A stretch of 6,465 bases of DNA from JAHJDO01 sp030671985 [NCBI: bacterium] (GTDB lineage: Bacteria > JAHJDO01): positions 1 through 6,465 of the forward strand of contig DAOVHI010000082.1 in NCBI GenBank assembly GCA_030671985.1, in the 5' to 3' direction. Positions 6,016 to 6,465 of the stretch are shown here, piece by piece (the first letter of the stretch is position 1; the number at the start of each line of letters is the position of its first letter). Both the position numbers and the translations under genes were made by a program. The notes below the pieces were generated by a model. It had not been told where the DNA came from. It saw nothing but the letters and a program-made list of their open reading frames with translations, and made no database searches.

Positions 6016-6465
6016 ATGATAATTAAAAGAGATAAAGATCAGATAGTTGGATATTTAGAGGATGCTTCCAATTTAGAGGGAGGTAATGCCGATATTCTCT
6101 ACATACCCGAGATCGAAGAGGAAGTAAAAGAGGCAGTTTGTGAATGCGCTAAAAATGGAGTTCCTTTAACTGTTTCTGCGGGAGGAACAGGAACAGTTGG
6201 CAGTAGAATTTCGCGAGACGGTGCTATTCTTTCAGTAGAGCGGCTGAATAAAATCATCTCAATAGATAAAAAAAACAAAAGAGCTGTTTTACAGTCGGGG
6301 GTAATTGTTGATGATTTTTTAGAAGCATTGGCAAAACAGAACTTGTTTTATCCACCATTTCCTACGGAAAGAACGGCTTTTATCGGCGGCAATATAGCAA
6401 CGAATGCTTCAGGAGAATATAGCTATTATTTTGGTCCGACACGCAATTATGTAAAAAGGATCAGG
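6016..6465 (+). CDS. GlcD-like FAD-binding oxidase/dehydrogenase, N-terminal part (runs off right edge)
   Basis: The first 150 codons are present and open to the window end. They match the PCMH-type FAD-binding (FAD_binding_4) domain of the glycolate oxidase GlcD / D-lactate dehydrogenase family, flavoenzymes that oxidise 2-hydroxyacids. Motifs in order: a P-E-x-x-E-E-V-K-E-A helix start (31-40), NGVPLTVSAGGTGTVG (47-62), which is the FAD pyrophosphate loop (usually RGxGT), LNKIISID (77-84), the A-V-L-Q-S-G-V strand (90-96), and PPFPTERTAFIGGNIATNASG (113-133), the classic P-[x]-T-IGGN-x-A-T-N-A-x-G block, then YFGPTRNYV (138-146). The ATG at 6016 follows the argS stop by 8 bases, and an in-frame TAA at 6010-6012 excludes an earlier start. 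No Shine-Dalgarno site is visible. It is probably cotranscribed with argS. The substrate cannot be told without the C-terminal half. Confidence 0.88.
   Translation, partial: MIIKRDKDQIVGYLEDASNLEGGNADILYIPEIEEEVKEAVCECAKNGVPLTVSAGGTGTVGSRISRDGAILSVERLNKIISIDKKNKRAVLQSGVIVDDFLEALAKQNLFYPPFPTERTAFIGGNIATNASGEYSYYFGPTRNYVKRIR

Overview
This is a dense, AT-rich bacterial chromosomal segment with almost no non-coding DNA. It holds five complete protein genes and two genes cut by the window edges. An 82-base divergent intergenic region (about 3680-3761) splits it into a leftward arm and a rightward arm. No tRNA, rRNA, CRISPR array, insertion sequence or convincing hairpin terminator was seen. No stretch above 300 bases lacks a gene.

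Leftward arm (minus strand, transcribed from 3679 towards 1): a multi-pass GT39/PMT-type glycosyltransferase, a GT2 polyprenyl-phosphate glycosyltransferase of the GtrB/DPMS type, and a GT9 heptosyltransferase-family protein. Gaps between them are only 1 and 4 bases. They look like a surface-glycan operon: the GT2 enzyme would charge a lipid carrier with a sugar, the GT39 enzyme would use that lipid-linked sugar on the far side of the membrane, and the GT9 enzyme would add a sugar from a nucleotide donor in the cytoplasm. After them, in the same direction, come the first 27 codons of a gene that resembles phosphate acetyltransferase. It has its own near-consensus sigma70-type promoter, whose -35 box lies inside the last codons of the GT9 gene.

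Rightward arm (plus strand): a YqeK-type HD-domain Ap4A hydrolase, arginyl-tRNA synthetase (argS, GTG start overlapping the yqeK stop by 4 bases), and the first 150 codons of a GlcD-like FAD-binding oxidase, 8 bases after argS. The yqeK promoter has a perfect extended -10 that covers the first possible ATG, so the next in-frame ATG (3774) is the better start.

Organism: the GT9 and GT39 genes and the genome style suggest a diderm (Gram-negative-type) bacterium, probably from an uncultivated AT-rich lineage. Omnitrophota-like phyla would fit, but this is a guess from gene style and not a determination.

I see no evidence for a wholly new system. The points most worth a second look are the ArgRS, whose class I HIGH motif lacks both histidines while KMSK is intact; the translationally coupled Ap4A hydrolase-aminoacyl-tRNA synthetase pair; and the promoters at both ends of the leftward arm.
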